Assembly: GCF_003149475.2 (NCBI RefSeq)
Contig: NZ_QFWV02000008.1
Coordinates: 154,988-211,873 of the forward strand
From: Oceaniradius stylonematis
Lineage (GTDB): Bacteria; Pseudomonadota; Alphaproteobacteria; Rhizobiales; Rhizobiaceae
DNA: 56,886 nt
Reading direction: 5' to 3'
The position numbers and the translations under genes are program-made. How positions within the stretch are numbered: the first letter of the stretch is position 1; each line of letters starts with the position of its first letter. Positions 24,020 through 33,007 of the stretch are shown piece after piece. The notes under the pieces are model-generated. The model did not search any database, was not told the DNA's origin, and saw only the letters and a list, made by a program, of their open reading frames with translations.

Positions 24020-26908
24020 ATGACCAGCCATCGGTGCGCAGAAGGCGGAACGGCCATCGACCGAACCGACACGGTCGGCTTCACCGTCGATGGCCGGCAA
24101 TATTTCGGCCTTGCCGGCGACACGCTCGCCTCCGCGCTGCTGGCCAATGGCGTGCGCGTGATGGGCCGCTCGTTCAAATATCATCGCCCGCGCGGGCTGA
24201 TGGCCTTCGGCGTCGATGAGCCGAACGCGCTGTTCACGGTCACCACGGACGGCGTGCGCGAGCCGAACGTGCGCGCCACCGAGATCGAGATTTTCGACGG
24301 GCTTGCGGTCGAAAGCCAGAACCGGTGGCCCTCGCTCGACAACGATCTGATGGCGATCAACCAGCTCGGCGGCAAGGCGCTCGCCGCCGGGTTCTACTAC
24401 AAGACCTTCATGGGTCCGGTGATCGGCCCGCTGAAGGGAACGCGTTTCTGGATGATGTGCGAGCATGTCATCCGCCGCGCGGCAGGGCTTGGCCGGCCGG
24501 GCACGGCGCCCGACAAGAGCCGCTATGAGCGCATCAACGCCTTCTGCGACGTGCTTGTCATCGGCGGTGGCCTCGCCGGACTTAAACAAGCGCATGAAGC
24601 GGCCGAGACCGGCAGGCACGTCATCGTCTGCGAACTGGAGCCGCGATGGGGCGGCGCGGCCGATGGCAAAAAAGAGTCTGAAATCAGACAGATCGTCGAA
24701 TCGCTTGAATCACGACCCAATGTCACGCTGCTCACGCGCACGACGGTTTGGGGCTGGTATGACGGCAACATGTTGGCCGCGACCGAGCGCGTCAGCGACC
24801 ATCTGAAGACGGCGCCCGAAGGCGCGCCGCGCCAGCGTCACTGGGTGATCCGCGCGGAGCACGTCGCGCTGGCGACAGGCGCGCTGGAACGCCCCATCGT
24901 CTTCCCCGGTAACGACCGGCCCGGCGTGATGCTGGCCGACGCGGGCCGGCGCTATACGGAGACGTTCGGCGTGCTGCCCGGCCAGCATCTGGCGGTCTTT
25001 GCCAACAATGACAGCGCCTATGCGACCGCCGCGGCCCTGCGCCATGCGGGCGCCAACGTTCGCGCCATCGTCGATGTCCGGCCGGAGATCGGCGCCGCAG
25101 CGCAACGGTTGGCCGACCGCGCCGGCGGCGCCCTGAAGCTCGGCCACGCGGTGGTCGGCACGAGCGGTGCCAAGGGGCTCAAGTCGATCTCTGTCGCCCG
25201 TTACAATCACGAGACGCGAAGCTTTTCGGGCGGCGCCGAGGAGATCGAGACCGATTGCCTGCTCGTCTCGGGCGGCTGGTCGCCGGTCGTCCATCTGGCG
25301 AGCCAGGCCGGCGCCAATCCGGTTTGGGATGATGCCCTGCAAGCCTTCCTGCCGCCCAAGCCTGACGCACACTGGTCGGTCCATGGCGCGGCCGCCGGCG
25401 ATCTGGATTTCGATCACGATCTCTCCCCTGCCCCAGCCCCGGTCTTCGAGATAGGGCATCCGGGCAAGGCGTTCGTCGACTTCCAGCACGATGTGACCGC
25501 CGACGATGTGCGCCTCGCCCATCGCGAGGGCTTCCGCTCGGTCGAGCATCTCAAGCGCTACACGACGCTCGGCATGGCGACCGACCAGGGCAAGACCTCC
25601 AACGTGCCGGGCCTGGCCATCATGGCCGACGCGCTCGGCAAGCCGATCCCGGACGTGGGGACCACGCGCTTCCGCCCGCCCTATACCGCTGCGTCCCTGG
25701 GCTCGATCGCCGCGGAACGCTATGGCGATCTGTTCCCGCACCGGCTGACACCAATGCACGACTGGCATGGAGACCATGGCGCGCGCATGTATGCCGCCGG
25801 CCACTGGGAGCGGCCCGAAAGCTACAACCGGCCCGGCGAGACCGTCGAACAGGCCTATGTGCGCGAGGCGAAGACCGTGCGATCCGGTGCAGGCCTCGTC
25901 GATGTGTCGACGCTGGGCAAGATCGACATTCAGGGGCCTGACGCGGCGGACTTCCTCAACCGCGTCTACACCAACGGCTTTGCAAAGCTCCCCGTCAACA
26001 AGGCGCGCTACGGATTGATGCTGCGCGAGGACGGGTTCGCCATGGACGACGGCACCACGTGGCGCCTCGCCGAGAACCGTTTCCTGATAACCACCACCAC
26101 GGCCAATGCCGGCAAGGTGATGAGCCATCTCGAACTGTGCCTCGATGTCCACTGGCCGGACATGCGCGTCCATGTCACCTCGGTGACCGACCAGTGGGCC
26201 GGCGCGGCGATCGCAGGGCCGAAATCGCGCGACGTGCTGGCCGCATGCGTCACCGGGACCGATGTCGGCAACGACGCCCTGCCCTTCATGGGCATTGTCC
26301 ACGGCGCGGTTTCCGGCGTGCCGGTGATGATCTGCCGCCTCTCATTCTCCGGCGAACTGGCCTATGAGGTCTATTGCGGCGCCCATCACGGCACCCATGT
26401 CTGGGAAGCGCTGATGGCGGCCGGCGAACCTTTCGCCATCGCACCCTACGGGCTCGAGGCGCTGGGCACGCTGCGCATCGAAAAGGGCCATGTCACCGCC
26501 GCCGAGATCGACGGACGCACCACGGCGCGCGATCTGCATCTCGACTGGATGCTGTCATCGAAAAAGCCGTTCGTCGGCTCGGCCATGATGAACCGCGAGG
26601 GCCTGACGGACCAAAGCCGCTGGACGCTGGTCGGCGTCGTCTCGCGCTCGGGTGAAAAGCTGCACGGCGGCTCCCATGTGGTCGCCGGCGACCGCGACGG
26701 ACCGGGCCCCGGCCTTGGCCATCTGACCGCGATGGCCTTCTCGCCCGAGATCAACGCCTATGTGGGTCTCGCGCTGGTCGAGGATGGCGGCAACAGGATC
26801 GGCCAGCATCTTTACGCGACCGATCCGGTGCGCTCGGGCACGCACATCCCGATCGAGATCGTCAGCCAACACATGGTCGACCCGAAGGGGGAGCGGATGC
26901 ATGGCTGA
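24020..26908 (+). CDS. soxA: Sarcosine oxidase subunit alpha
   Basis: The start at 24020, seven bases after GAGG, gives 962 residues, close to the family norm. Residues 15-100 are the ferredoxin-like N-terminal fold (SFKYHRPRGLMAFGVDEPN). DVLVIGGGLAGLKQAHEAAE near 177 begins the NAD-binding two-dinucleotide-fold domain. The C-terminal 400 residues are GcvT-like and bind tetrahydrofolate (RLSFSGELAYEVYCGAHHG, LRIEKGHVTAAEIDGRTTA). The subunit channels formaldehyde from sarcosine into methylene-tetrahydrofolate. Its stop overlaps the soxG start by eight bases. Confidence 0.95.
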   Translation: MTSHRCAEGGTAIDRTDTVGFTVDGRQYFGLAGDTLASALLANGVRVMGRSFKYHRPRGLMAFGVDEPNALFTVTTDGVREPNVRATEIEIFDGLAVESQNRWPSLDNDLMAINQLGGKALAAGFYYKTFMGPVIGPLKGTRFWMMCEHVIRRAAGLGRPGTAPDKSRYERINAFCDVLVIGGGLAGLKQAHEAAETGRHVIVCELEPRWGGAADGKKESEIRQIVESLESRPNVTLLTRTTVWGWYDGNMLAATERVSDHLKTAPEGAPRQRHWVIRAEHVALATGALERPIVFPGNDRPGVMLADAGRRYTETFGVLPGQHLAVFANNDSAYATAAALRHAGANVRAIVDVRPEIGAAAQRLADRAGGALKLGHAVVGTSGAKGLKSISVARYNHETRSFSGGAEEIETDCLLVSGGWSPVVHLASQAGANPVWDDALQAFLPPKPDAHWSVHGAAAGDLDFDHDLSPAPAPVFEIGHPGKAFVDFQHDVTADDVRLAHREGFRSVEHLKRYTTLGMATDQGKTSNVPGLAIMADALGKPIPDVGTTRFRPPYTAASLGSIAAERYGDLFPHRLTPMHDWHGDHGARMYAAGHWERPESYNRPGETVEQAYVREAKTVRSGAGLVDVSTLGKIDIQGPDAADFLNRVYTNGFAKLPVNKARYGLMLREDGFAMDDGTTWRLAENRFLITTTTANAGKVMSHLELCLDVHWPDMRVHVTSVTDQWAGAAIAGPKSRDVLAACVTGTDVGNDALPFMGIVHGAVSGVPVMICRLSFSGELAYEVYCGAHHGTHVWEALMAAGEPFAIAPYGLEALGTLRIEKGHVTAAEIDGRTTARDLHLDWMLSSKKPFVGSAMMNREGLTDQSRWTLVGVVSRSGEKLHGGSHVVAGDRDGPGPGLGHLTAMAFSPEINAYVGLALVEDGGNRIGQHLYATDPVRSGTHIPIEIVSQHMVDPKGERMHG

Positions 26909-27512
26909 ACCCTTCGTCTCGACCCCGGTCATCACCGATGCCGCCGAAAGCCCGCTCGCCGGCCACTATGAGCAGGGCGAGTTCGGCAATCTCGATCGCG
27001 GCGCCCGGGTCACGCTCACCGAACGCTTTGCGTTGGCCATCTGCGATGTCTGCGCGTGGCCAGGCAGCGAAACCAAGGCGGCAAACGCCATCAAGCGCGC
27101 ATCCGGTGCGTCTGTCACCAAGACGAAGGACGCCATTGCCGAAGACGCGCAGGCGTTCCAGCACGCGCCGGGGCGCTGGAGCGTGGTCGCCCAAAATCCC
27201 GCCCTGCCCGAAGCGCTGGCCAAGGCGGTGGGTGAGAACGGCACCGTCGTCGACCTGTCGCATGGCCGCACGGTGTTGCGCATCGACGGGAGGCAATCAC
27301 GCCGGGCGCTGTCGAAGCTCTTTCCGATCGATTTCAGGTCGGACGCTTTCCCGCTGGAAAAGGGCCTGGCGACCAGGCACCACGAGATCTTCGCGCAGAT
27401 CCAGCGCGTCGGCGAGGATGCCTTCGACATCATCGTCTTCCGCTCCTACGCCCGCGCCTTCTGGCACGCACTTCGAAAGGCCAGCGAGGAAGTGGGCTAC
27501 GCGGTGGCGTGA
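26901..27512 (+). CDS. soxG: Sarcosine oxidase subunit gamma
   Basis: The start at 26901 (ribosome site GGGGGAGCGG) overlaps the end of soxA and gives 203 residues. LTERFALAICDVCAW, VVDLSHGRTVLRIDG and HEIFAQIQRVGEDAFDIIVFRSYARAFWHAL are recognisable gamma-subunit and GcvT-like segments. The subunit completes the heterotetramer. It is the last gene of the operon; GCCCGGCCGGGC right after the stop is a short hairpin without a T-run. Confidence 0.92.
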   Translation: MAEPFVSTPVITDAAESPLAGHYEQGEFGNLDRGARVTLTERFALAICDVCAWPGSETKAANAIKRASGASVTKTKDAIAEDAQAFQHAPGRWSVVAQNPALPEALAKAVGENGTVVDLSHGRTVLRIDGRQSRRALSKLFPIDFRSDAFPLEKGLATRHHEIFAQIQRVGEDAFDIIVFRSYARAFWHALRKASEEVGYAVA

Positions 27513-27524
27513 GCCCGGCCGGGC

Positions 27525-27671
27525 CTAGTGGCAGTGAACAGAGCCAGCGCGGTTGTCCATATGACAGCATTGGCCGGGGGGTGAGCTCTTTCTGCAGCCG
27601 CCGCCGTGAGCATTGGCGAGCGTGGGCGCGAAAACGCTCAGCGCAACAAGAATAACAAGAAACCTAATCAT
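27525..27671 (-). CDS. Very small secreted Cys/His-rich protein (48 aa)
   Basis: The start at 27671 follows a strong GGAGGAGGAC ribosome site. Residues 1-21 are a signal peptide (MIRFLVILVALSVFAPTLANA). The mature 27 residues are HGGGCRKSSPPGQCCHMDNRAGSVHCH, here cited only by its features: four Cys and four His, ending in HCH. This pattern recalls YHYH-like secreted peptides whose C-terminal GxxHCH box may bind metal or haem. A longer frame to 27773 lacks a ribosome site. Confidence 0.6.
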   Translation of the reverse strand: MIRFLVILVALSVFAPTLANAHGGGCRKSSPPGQCCHMDNRAGSVHCH

Positions 27672-27810
27672 CACGTCCTCCTCCAACTGAACGATCAATA
27701 GTTGTATTGCAAGGTATCGCACAACATTGACGTGAATCAAGCGGGCGAGAGAAACCCGACCAAAATCAGTCAAGAAGCATCGGCCGGGCGACGTCCGCCG
27801 ATTAGATGCT

Positions 27811-28173
27811 CTAGCAACCGCTCTTCACATAGGCGTCCGGAACCGCCTCGGTCCAGGCAACGGACTGCGCCGCTTCGCGATGACCGTAGGGACCATCCAC
27901 CAGACAGAAGAAACCGTTGCGGAAGTTCGGATAGTCGCCGGTGTCGATGACGTCCAATCCCGCCCCGCCGCCGGCCATCGGGCCGCCCCAATAGTTCATC
28001 CGGTCGACGAGGGCCGACCGGTCCTGGCCGCACCCGAGAACGACATACCAGCCGCAACCGCGAAACGAAGCCTGTTCCACGTGGTCGGGCGTGCCGATCT
28101 GATTGGCGCCCGCAGCGCCTGCAGCGCCCGCCGATGCCAGAAGTGTCGCCGCGACAGTCCAGTGCCGTGCCAT
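27811..28173 (-). CDS. Secreted hypothetical protein (120 aa)
   Basis: A 120-residue protein starting at 28173 (AGGTT seven bases upstream) with a signal peptide cleaved near AGA-NQ. The mature domain has four cysteines (RGCGW, LGCGQ, FFCLV, terminal SGC) and the segments YVVLGCGQDRSA and FRNGFFCLVDGPY. Paired cysteines and the compact size suggest a disulfide-stabilised periplasmic domain, somewhat like SPOR-type folds. No family is recognised. It stands alone between the 48-residue gene and guanine deaminase. Confidence 0.65.
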   Translation of the reverse strand: MARHWTVAATLLASAGAAGAAGANQIGTPDHVEQASFRGCGWYVVLGCGQDRSALVDRMNYWGGPMAGGGAGLDVIDTGDYPNFRNGFFCLVDGPYGHREAAQSVAWTEAVPDAYVKSGC

Positions 28174-28238
28174 GTCAAGAACCTCAACCGATCAACCACA
28201 ATGGTGCGAGACTGCCAAAGCCCTGCAACGGCGTCACG

Positions 28239-29555
28239 TCAGTCACGGCCCGCGGGCCGTCCCGCCACATAGGCCGCCGTCACCGCCCGGTCGTCGCCGA
28301 GCGTCTGCAGGACGAACAGTTCCTCTGCCAGCGTCTCGACTGTTTCCATGCGCAACGCCATCGCTTCGGTCGCCCGTGCATCGAGCACGATGAAATCGGC
28401 TTCGGTGCCCGCGTCGAGCGTCCCGATCCTGTCCGCCATGCCGATGGCTTCCGCATTGCCCAGCGTCGCCTGCCAAAAGGCACGCATCGGATGATAGCGA
28501 TGGCCCTGGAGGTTCAGCACCTTGTAGCCTTCGTCGAGTGTCTTCAGCAGCGACCATGATGTGCCGCCGCCAATGTCCGTGGCGATCGCATGCCGCACGC
28601 CGTCGCCCTTGATGCGGTCGAGATCGAACAGGCCGCTGCCCAGGAACAGATTGGAGGTCGGGCAGAACACCGCTACCGCACCGGTCTCGGCCATGCGCCC
28701 GATCTCGCGCGCGCTCAGGTGAATGCAGTGGCCCATCAGGCTTTTGCCGGTCAGAAGGCCGAAGCGCTCATAGACATCGGTATAGTCGGCAGCGTCGGGA
28801 AACAGCGCCTCCACCGCTTCGATCTCGCTATGGTTTTCGGACAGATGCGTCTGGATCAGGCATTCGGGATGCTCACGCGCCAGCGCCCCGGCCGCCTCCA
28901 TTTGCGCATCCGTCGAGGTCAGCGCGAAACGCGGACTGATCGCGACTTCCAGCCGTGCTTCGCCGTGCCAGTCGGCGATCAGCGCCTTGGTGTCGTCATA
29001 GCCGGACTGGGCGGTGTCGGTCAGCGCCTCGGGCGCGTTGCGGTCCATCATCACCTTGCCGGTGACCAACCGCATGTTGCGCGTTGCCGCTTCGGCCAGA
29101 AGCGCGGTCGCCGACCCCTTGTGCACCGAGCCGAAGGCAACGCATGTCGTCGTCCCGTGCGCCAGCAGCATGTCGCAAAAGCGTTTGGCCATCGTGGCGG
29201 CGAAGCGCGGATCGCCATATCTCTGCTCTTCGATGAAGGTGTATGTGTTCAGCCATTCCAGGAGCGAGCCGGCATAGGAAGCCACCACCTGACCCTGCGG
29301 GAAGTGGATGTGCGGATCGATGAAGCCCGGCACGATCAGGTGCGGACGATGGTCGGCATAATCCGCGCCGCGATGGTCGGCCGGCAGGTCGGACCAGTCG
29401 CCCACCCAGGCGATGCGGCCGTTGCGGCAGACCAGCCCGCCATCCTCGATCAGGATGAAGGACGCTTCGTCGTCGGCACCCAGCGGCTCGTGGTGAAACC
29501 ACAACAGCCGCCCGCGCACGATGGTGATGGTCCCGCCCTGCGTGCCAGATGCCAT
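28239..29555 (-). CDS. guaD: Guanine deaminase
   Basis: A 438-residue amidohydrolase-superfamily enzyme starting at 29555 after a G-A-rich ribosome site. Zinc ligands are visible in PGFIDPHIHFPQ (about residue 80), QTHLSENHSE (about 237), GHCIHLSARE (about 275) and the catalytic Asp in ATDIGGGTS (about 325). SLLEWLNTYTFIEEQRY is typical of GuaD. It converts guanine to xanthine and ammonia in purine salvage or breakdown. No other purine gene is adjacent, so it is probably transcribed singly. Confidence 0.92.
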   Translation of the reverse strand: MASGTQGGTITIVRGRLLWFHHEPLGADDEASFILIEDGGLVCRNGRIAWVGDWSDLPADHRGADYADHRPHLIVPGFIDPHIHFPQGQVVASYAGSLLEWLNTYTFIEEQRYGDPRFAATMAKRFCDMLLAHGTTTCVAFGSVHKGSATALLAEAATRNMRLVTGKVMMDRNAPEALTDTAQSGYDDTKALIADWHGEARLEVAISPRFALTSTDAQMEAAGALAREHPECLIQTHLSENHSEIEAVEALFPDAADYTDVYERFGLLTGKSLMGHCIHLSAREIGRMAETGAVAVFCPTSNLFLGSGLFDLDRIKGDGVRHAIATDIGGGTSWSLLKTLDEGYKVLNLQGHRYHPMRAFWQATLGNAEAIGMADRIGTLDAGTEADFIVLDARATEAMALRMETVETLAEELFVLQTLGDDRAVTAAYVAGRPAGRD

Positions 29556-29728
29556 GTCCCGTTCCTTCCGGCCAAACGAGTCGACTATGGGCGAGATATG
29601 GGGCGGTTGGAAGGGTCGCGCTGCGACTTGGGCGGCAAGGCGGTTCGGCGGACGGTTAGCGGTTTTGCATGGGCGCGAAACCGCCTATGCTGGCGGCCCG
29701 GACACGGCGAACGCAAAGGCCCGCACCC

Positions 29729-30031
29729 ATGACTTCCTGGCCCGACATGCAAGACATCACCATCGCGGACTTCGAGGCGCGCCGGCAAAGCGCGGTGAAA
29801 CTCGTCGCCGAAGGCGAGTCGATGCCGCTCGAGATCGCCGAGATCAACCCGATGGGCCAATCGCAGCGCGAGGGCGGCGCCTTTTCGGTGGTGCTGCGCG
29901 GCCCGCGCGAACCGGTGGTCGACCAGGCGACGCACCATCTGGTGTTCGAGGATGACGGGCCGATCGACCTGTTCCTGGTGCCCGTCGGCGAGGACGCCTC
30001 GGGCATGCTCTATGAGGCGGTGTTCACCTGA
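29729..30031 (+). CDS. DUF6916 family protein
   Basis: The start at 29729 gives 100 residues. The ITIADFEARR opening, the central GGAFSVVLRGPREP and the ending LFLVPVGEDASGMLYEAVFT match DUF6916 proteins as I remember them. These small proteins commonly sit beside bacterial tail-collar genes; here the tail-collar operon begins 3.5 kb away on the opposite strand, with the GNAT end only 19 bp off (convergent). The function is unknown. No signal peptide or membrane segment is present, so it is probably cytoplasmic. Confidence 0.7.
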   Translation: MTSWPDMQDITIADFEARRQSAVKLVAEGESMPLEIAEINPMGQSQREGGAFSVVLRGPREPVVDQATHHLVFEDDGPIDLFLVPVGEDASGMLYEAVFT

Positions 30032-30050
30032 CGGCGAGCTTCGTCGCCGC

Positions 30051-30593
30051 TCAGTCGGCGTCCCTGCGCATCAGCCAGTAAACGCCCTTGTCCTCGCGCG
30101 GCGTGAAGCCGAGGCGCTCGTAAAGCCGCATCGCCGGATTGTTCTTTTCGACATGGATGCCGACGCCGAGGCCGCCGGCGCCGGCCAGCGAGATGACGTC
30201 CTCCATCATGGCGCGGCCGAGCCCCTGCCCGCGAACATCGGGCATCAGGGCGATGTCGATGACCCGGATCTCCGAGGGCCAGCGCTCCAGATAGAGCCGG
30301 CCGGCCGGCGCGCCGCCGCGCTCGGCGATCAGCCAGTCGGCATCCGGATAGTGCTCCATATAGTGGGCGTGCTGGGCTTGGAATTGCTGGTCGAGGAATG
30401 CCGCCTTCTGCGCATCGCTCCACGGGAGCGGCGCGACCTCCTCGGCGCGGGTGGCGGCATAGAGCGCGGACAGAAACCCCATGTCGGCGTCGGCGATGCG
30501 GCGGAAGGCCAGGCCGTTTGCGGCGGCGCGCGGCAGATGCGGCAGCGTCCGCGCGGCGGGCGCCCCGCCGGCCGCCGGCGCATGTGTCGGCAT
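30051..30593 (-). CDS. GNAT family N-acetyltransferase
   Basis: A 180-residue protein. The acetyl-CoA binding segment VIDIALMPDVRGQGLGRAMM holds the R/Q-x-x-G-x-G/A loop, and VEKNNPAMRLYERLGF is motif B. The first 30 residues are Ala/Pro-rich and variable. It begins one base after the propeller gene stop, so it belongs to the tail-collar operon. GNAT proteins recur in such tail-collar clusters and might modify one of the secreted partners, but the substrate is unknown. Confidence 0.85.
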   Translation of the reverse strand: MPTHAPAAGGAPAARTLPHLPRAAANGLAFRRIADADMGFLSALYAATRAEEVAPLPWSDAQKAAFLDQQFQAQHAHYMEHYPDADWLIAERGGAPAGRLYLERWPSEIRVIDIALMPDVRGQGLGRAMMEDVISLAGAGGLGVGIHVEKNNPAMRLYERLGFTPREDKGVYWLMRRDAD

Positions 30594-30594
30594 G

Positions 30595-31875
30595 TCAGTT
30601 CGTCTCGGGGGGTGTCAGGTCGCGCACGACGCCATAGGTGAAGATGCCATTGTCGGCCAGCATCGACCATCCGGCGGACCAGCTCGTCGAATCGGTGACG
30701 AACTGGGTGACGATCTTCAGGCTGTTGGTCTTGCTCATGCCCTGGAAATAGGTCAGCCGGCCATCGGCATTGTAGTCCATCTTCATCAGGCCGAAATCCT
30801 CGACCTTGCCGACCTGCTCCCAGGCCGTCCATTGCTGCAGCAGCGAATCGACCTGCTGCTTGTAATAGAGCTGCGCATGCTCGCCGACGGCCATCAGCGA
30901 AATGTGCCCGTCACCGTCGATCGCCGAGGTGACATTGAAGATGACGCCGCCCGTCATGCCGGGCCGCACCCATTCGCTCCAGCCCTCACCACCGGGAGGA
31001 TCCTGCCGGATCTGCACCACTTCGGCCAGATTGCCGACCATGAAGATGTTGACCGCGCCCTGCCGGTCGAGAACGGCGGTCGGCACCGAACCGGCGCCGC
31101 CGCTCATCGCGTCATCGATCCGGACCCAGCCGGTCCAGTCGCCGGCCGCCAGCGCCGTGCCGGTCTTTTGCTGGTTGACATAGACCGCGCGGTCCTTGGG
31201 ATCCTGCCCCAGCCCGATCACAAGAACGCGGCCATCGGCGTTGTTGGTGACGGCGATGGACGACACGTGCTCACCGGGCAACGGAATCCAGGCGCTCCAC
31301 GGCTCGTCGGGCGGCTCGGCCACCTTGACATGCACGGTGATCGGTTCGGTCTGGCCGGGCGGCGTGATCTGCTCGGTCTTGTCGACGATCTTGGGCGGGT
31401 TCTGATAGATCCACCAGACATTGCCGCCGGAATCGTCGACACCGAAAATCTCGATCCGCCCGTCGGCGTCGCGCGTCATCGCGAGCACATGAAACCCGGC
31501 AAGCCCGTCCGGCATGCCAAGGCTCACAGGCGCGTTCCAGCGCTCGGCGCCGCCGGGCCCCTGCGGCGCCTCGTCGATATAGTGCACCGCAAGCGGCGCA
31601 TCCTTGGTCTGCGCGACAAAAGCCACACGGCCATCGGTGGTCGAGCCGGTGCCGAGCACGATATAGGCGTTATCGTTGATCGTCGCCCATGTGCCGCTCC
31701 ACGGCCCGTTCGGCGCGGTCTGCGCGGTCCACATGGGCTTGTTGCCCTGATTGACGTCGAGCCCGACCACCATCAGCCGCGACAGTTCGGCGAACGGCGT
31801 CTCTTCCAGTTCGCCAGCGGCCGGCAGGCCGGTTTCGTCTTCAAGGTCGATTTCGGTGCGTTCGGCGTCGCTCAT
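30595..31875 (-). CDS. Beta-propeller (PLL/tectonin-like) lectin-type protein
   Basis: A 426-residue protein with no signal peptide, built from repeats of about 50 residues. Each has an [A/G]DGR-like turn followed by a hydrophobic strand and an aromatic strand, for example ADGRIEIFGVDDSGGNVWW, ADGRVLVIGLGQ, GDGHISLMAVGEHAQLYYK and ADGRLTYFQGM, with W-x-x-W segments (GWSEWVRP, QWTAWEQV) between. This is the pattern of PLL/tectonin-type propellers that bind carbohydrates. It sits between three tail-collar genes and a GNAT in one operon, so it may be a recognition module of the same system. Confidence 0.65.
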   Translation of the reverse strand: MSDAERTEIDLEDETGLPAAGELEETPFAELSRLMVVGLDVNQGNKPMWTAQTAPNGPWSGTWATINDNAYIVLGTGSTTDGRVAFVAQTKDAPLAVHYIDEAPQGPGGAERWNAPVSLGMPDGLAGFHVLAMTRDADGRIEIFGVDDSGGNVWWIYQNPPKIVDKTEQITPPGQTEPITVHVKVAEPPDEPWSAWIPLPGEHVSSIAVTNNADGRVLVIGLGQDPKDRAVYVNQQKTGTALAAGDWTGWVRIDDAMSGGAGSVPTAVLDRQGAVNIFMVGNLAEVVQIRQDPPGGEGWSEWVRPGMTGGVIFNVTSAIDGDGHISLMAVGEHAQLYYKQQVDSLLQQWTAWEQVGKVEDFGLMKMDYNADGRLTYFQGMSKTNSLKIVTQFVTDSTSWSAGWSMLADNGIFTYGVVRDLTPPETN

Positions 31876-31909
31876 GGTCGCGCTCCCTGATGTCCGTCTT
31901 GTCGGTCGG

Positions 31910-32431
31910 CTAGCCGCGCGACGGGTAAAGCCCGACCAGCGCGATGATGAAGTTCATCACCAGAAAGGGCTGCAAATTGTTGTGGGCCTGACTGCCGCCG
32001 GCATTTGGCAGCGCCGCCATCGGCACGAGATTTGCCGATGTGTTCGACTGGTAAAGCGAACCGCCCCTTGACCTTGCCAAGGCAACATTGGCCGCCAGCG
32101 TGCCCTGTTCACCATTTTCGCCCGACGCGCGCATCGTGTGGTTGTGGTTGGGCATTTGCGCTTCGCTCAGCGTCACCATCTCGGTGCCGCCGCGCTGGCC
32201 CAGGCGCCGCGATGTCAGCCCCGGCCCGCGGCCGGGATGCATCGGCGCACGCCCCTGCATGTTCGGCAGTGCGGTGGTCGACCGGCCGTCACCGCCATAG
32301 GTGGTGCCGATCAGCGAAAACAGGGCCGTGTTCTGCGAAATCGGCAGCAGCTGGCCGTTGCAGAACGCCCAGCCGCGCGGCGCGAAATTGCCGGCAAAGA
32401 TGCGAATCTCGGCGGTGAACGGTTCGGACAT
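31910..32431 (-). CDS. Phage tail collar domain protein (Mdp-like), copy 1
   Basis: A 173-residue protein starting at 32431 after GGGAGACGC. The N-terminal part carries the collar signature: MSEPFTAEIRIFAGNF, PRGWAFCNGQLLPISQN, FSLIGTTYGGDGR and LPNMQGRAPMH. HNHTMRAS follows a MPNHNHT turn and may bind metal. The C-terminus (FLVMNFIIALVGLYPSRG) is shared with its two neighbours. In phages this fold caps receptor-binding fibres; the free-standing bacterial form resembles the microcystin-related protein MdpB. Last of the three tandem copies. Confidence 0.85.
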   Translation of the reverse strand: MSEPFTAEIRIFAGNFAPRGWAFCNGQLLPISQNTALFSLIGTTYGGDGRSTTALPNMQGRAPMHPGRGPGLTSRRLGQRGGTEMVTLSEAQMPNHNHTMRASGENGEQGTLAANVALARSRGGSLYQSNTSANLVPMAALPNAGGSQAHNNLQPFLVMNFIIALVGLYPSRG

Positions 32432-32443
32432 GGTGCGTCTCCC

Positions 32444-32965
32444 TCAGTGCCGGCTCGGATAGATGCCGAACAGCGCGATGATGAAATGGACGCACAGATA
32501 CGGCATCAGATTCGTGTGCGATTGGCTCCCACCGGTCCGGGAGACCGCCGTCGCGGCCATGTTCACGTCAAGCGCCTCTGTCGCGCTGAAAGGTTCGAGC
32601 ACCGTACTGGTGCCAAGTCGGTTGCCGGAAGGATCGGGCAAGTTGGCGTTGCTGGTCGTTCCCTGCTCGGGATGGGTATGGCTTGGCAGTTGGTTGACCG
32701 TAAGCGTGACCTTCTCGGCGCCACCTTTCGCGCCCAGCCGGCGTTCCGAAAGGCCCGGCCCGTGGCCGGCGTGGATCGGCAGCCGCCCGCGCATGTCCGG
32801 CAAGCCGAAGGTGGTGCGGCCATCGCCGCCATAGATGGTGCCCAGAAGCGAGAACAGCGCATCGTTCTGCGACACGGCCAAAAGCTGGCCATCGCAAAAG
32901 GCCCAGCCGCGCGGGGCAAAATTGCCCGCAAACATCCGGATTTCTCCGACGAAAGGTTCGGACAT
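32444..32965 (-). CDS. Phage tail collar domain protein (Mdp-like), copy 2
   Basis: A 173-residue paralogue starting at 32965 after GGGAGGG. It shares FAGNFAPRGWAFCDGQLLAV, LLGTIYGGDGRTTFGLPDM and a Gly-Pro-Gly-Leu-Ser turn (HAGHGPGLSERRLG) with copy 1. The variable middle has HTHPEQGTTSNANLPDPSG, with a His-x-His pair as in the other copies. It ends LCVHFIIALFGIYPSRH. The gene is 12 bp from copy 1 and 42 bp after copy 3, clearly one operon. Divergence is concentrated in the middle third, where fibre proteins normally bind partners. Confidence 0.85.
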   Translation of the reverse strand: MSEPFVGEIRMFAGNFAPRGWAFCDGQLLAVSQNDALFSLLGTIYGGDGRTTFGLPDMRGRLPIHAGHGPGLSERRLGAKGGAEKVTLTVNQLPSHTHPEQGTTSNANLPDPSGNRLGTSTVLEPFSATEALDVNMAATAVSRTGGSQSHTNLMPYLCVHFIIALFGIYPSRH

Positions 32966-33007
32966 GTTCGCGGCCCTCCCAAGCCCTTGGTAACGTACTG
33001 GCGCCGA

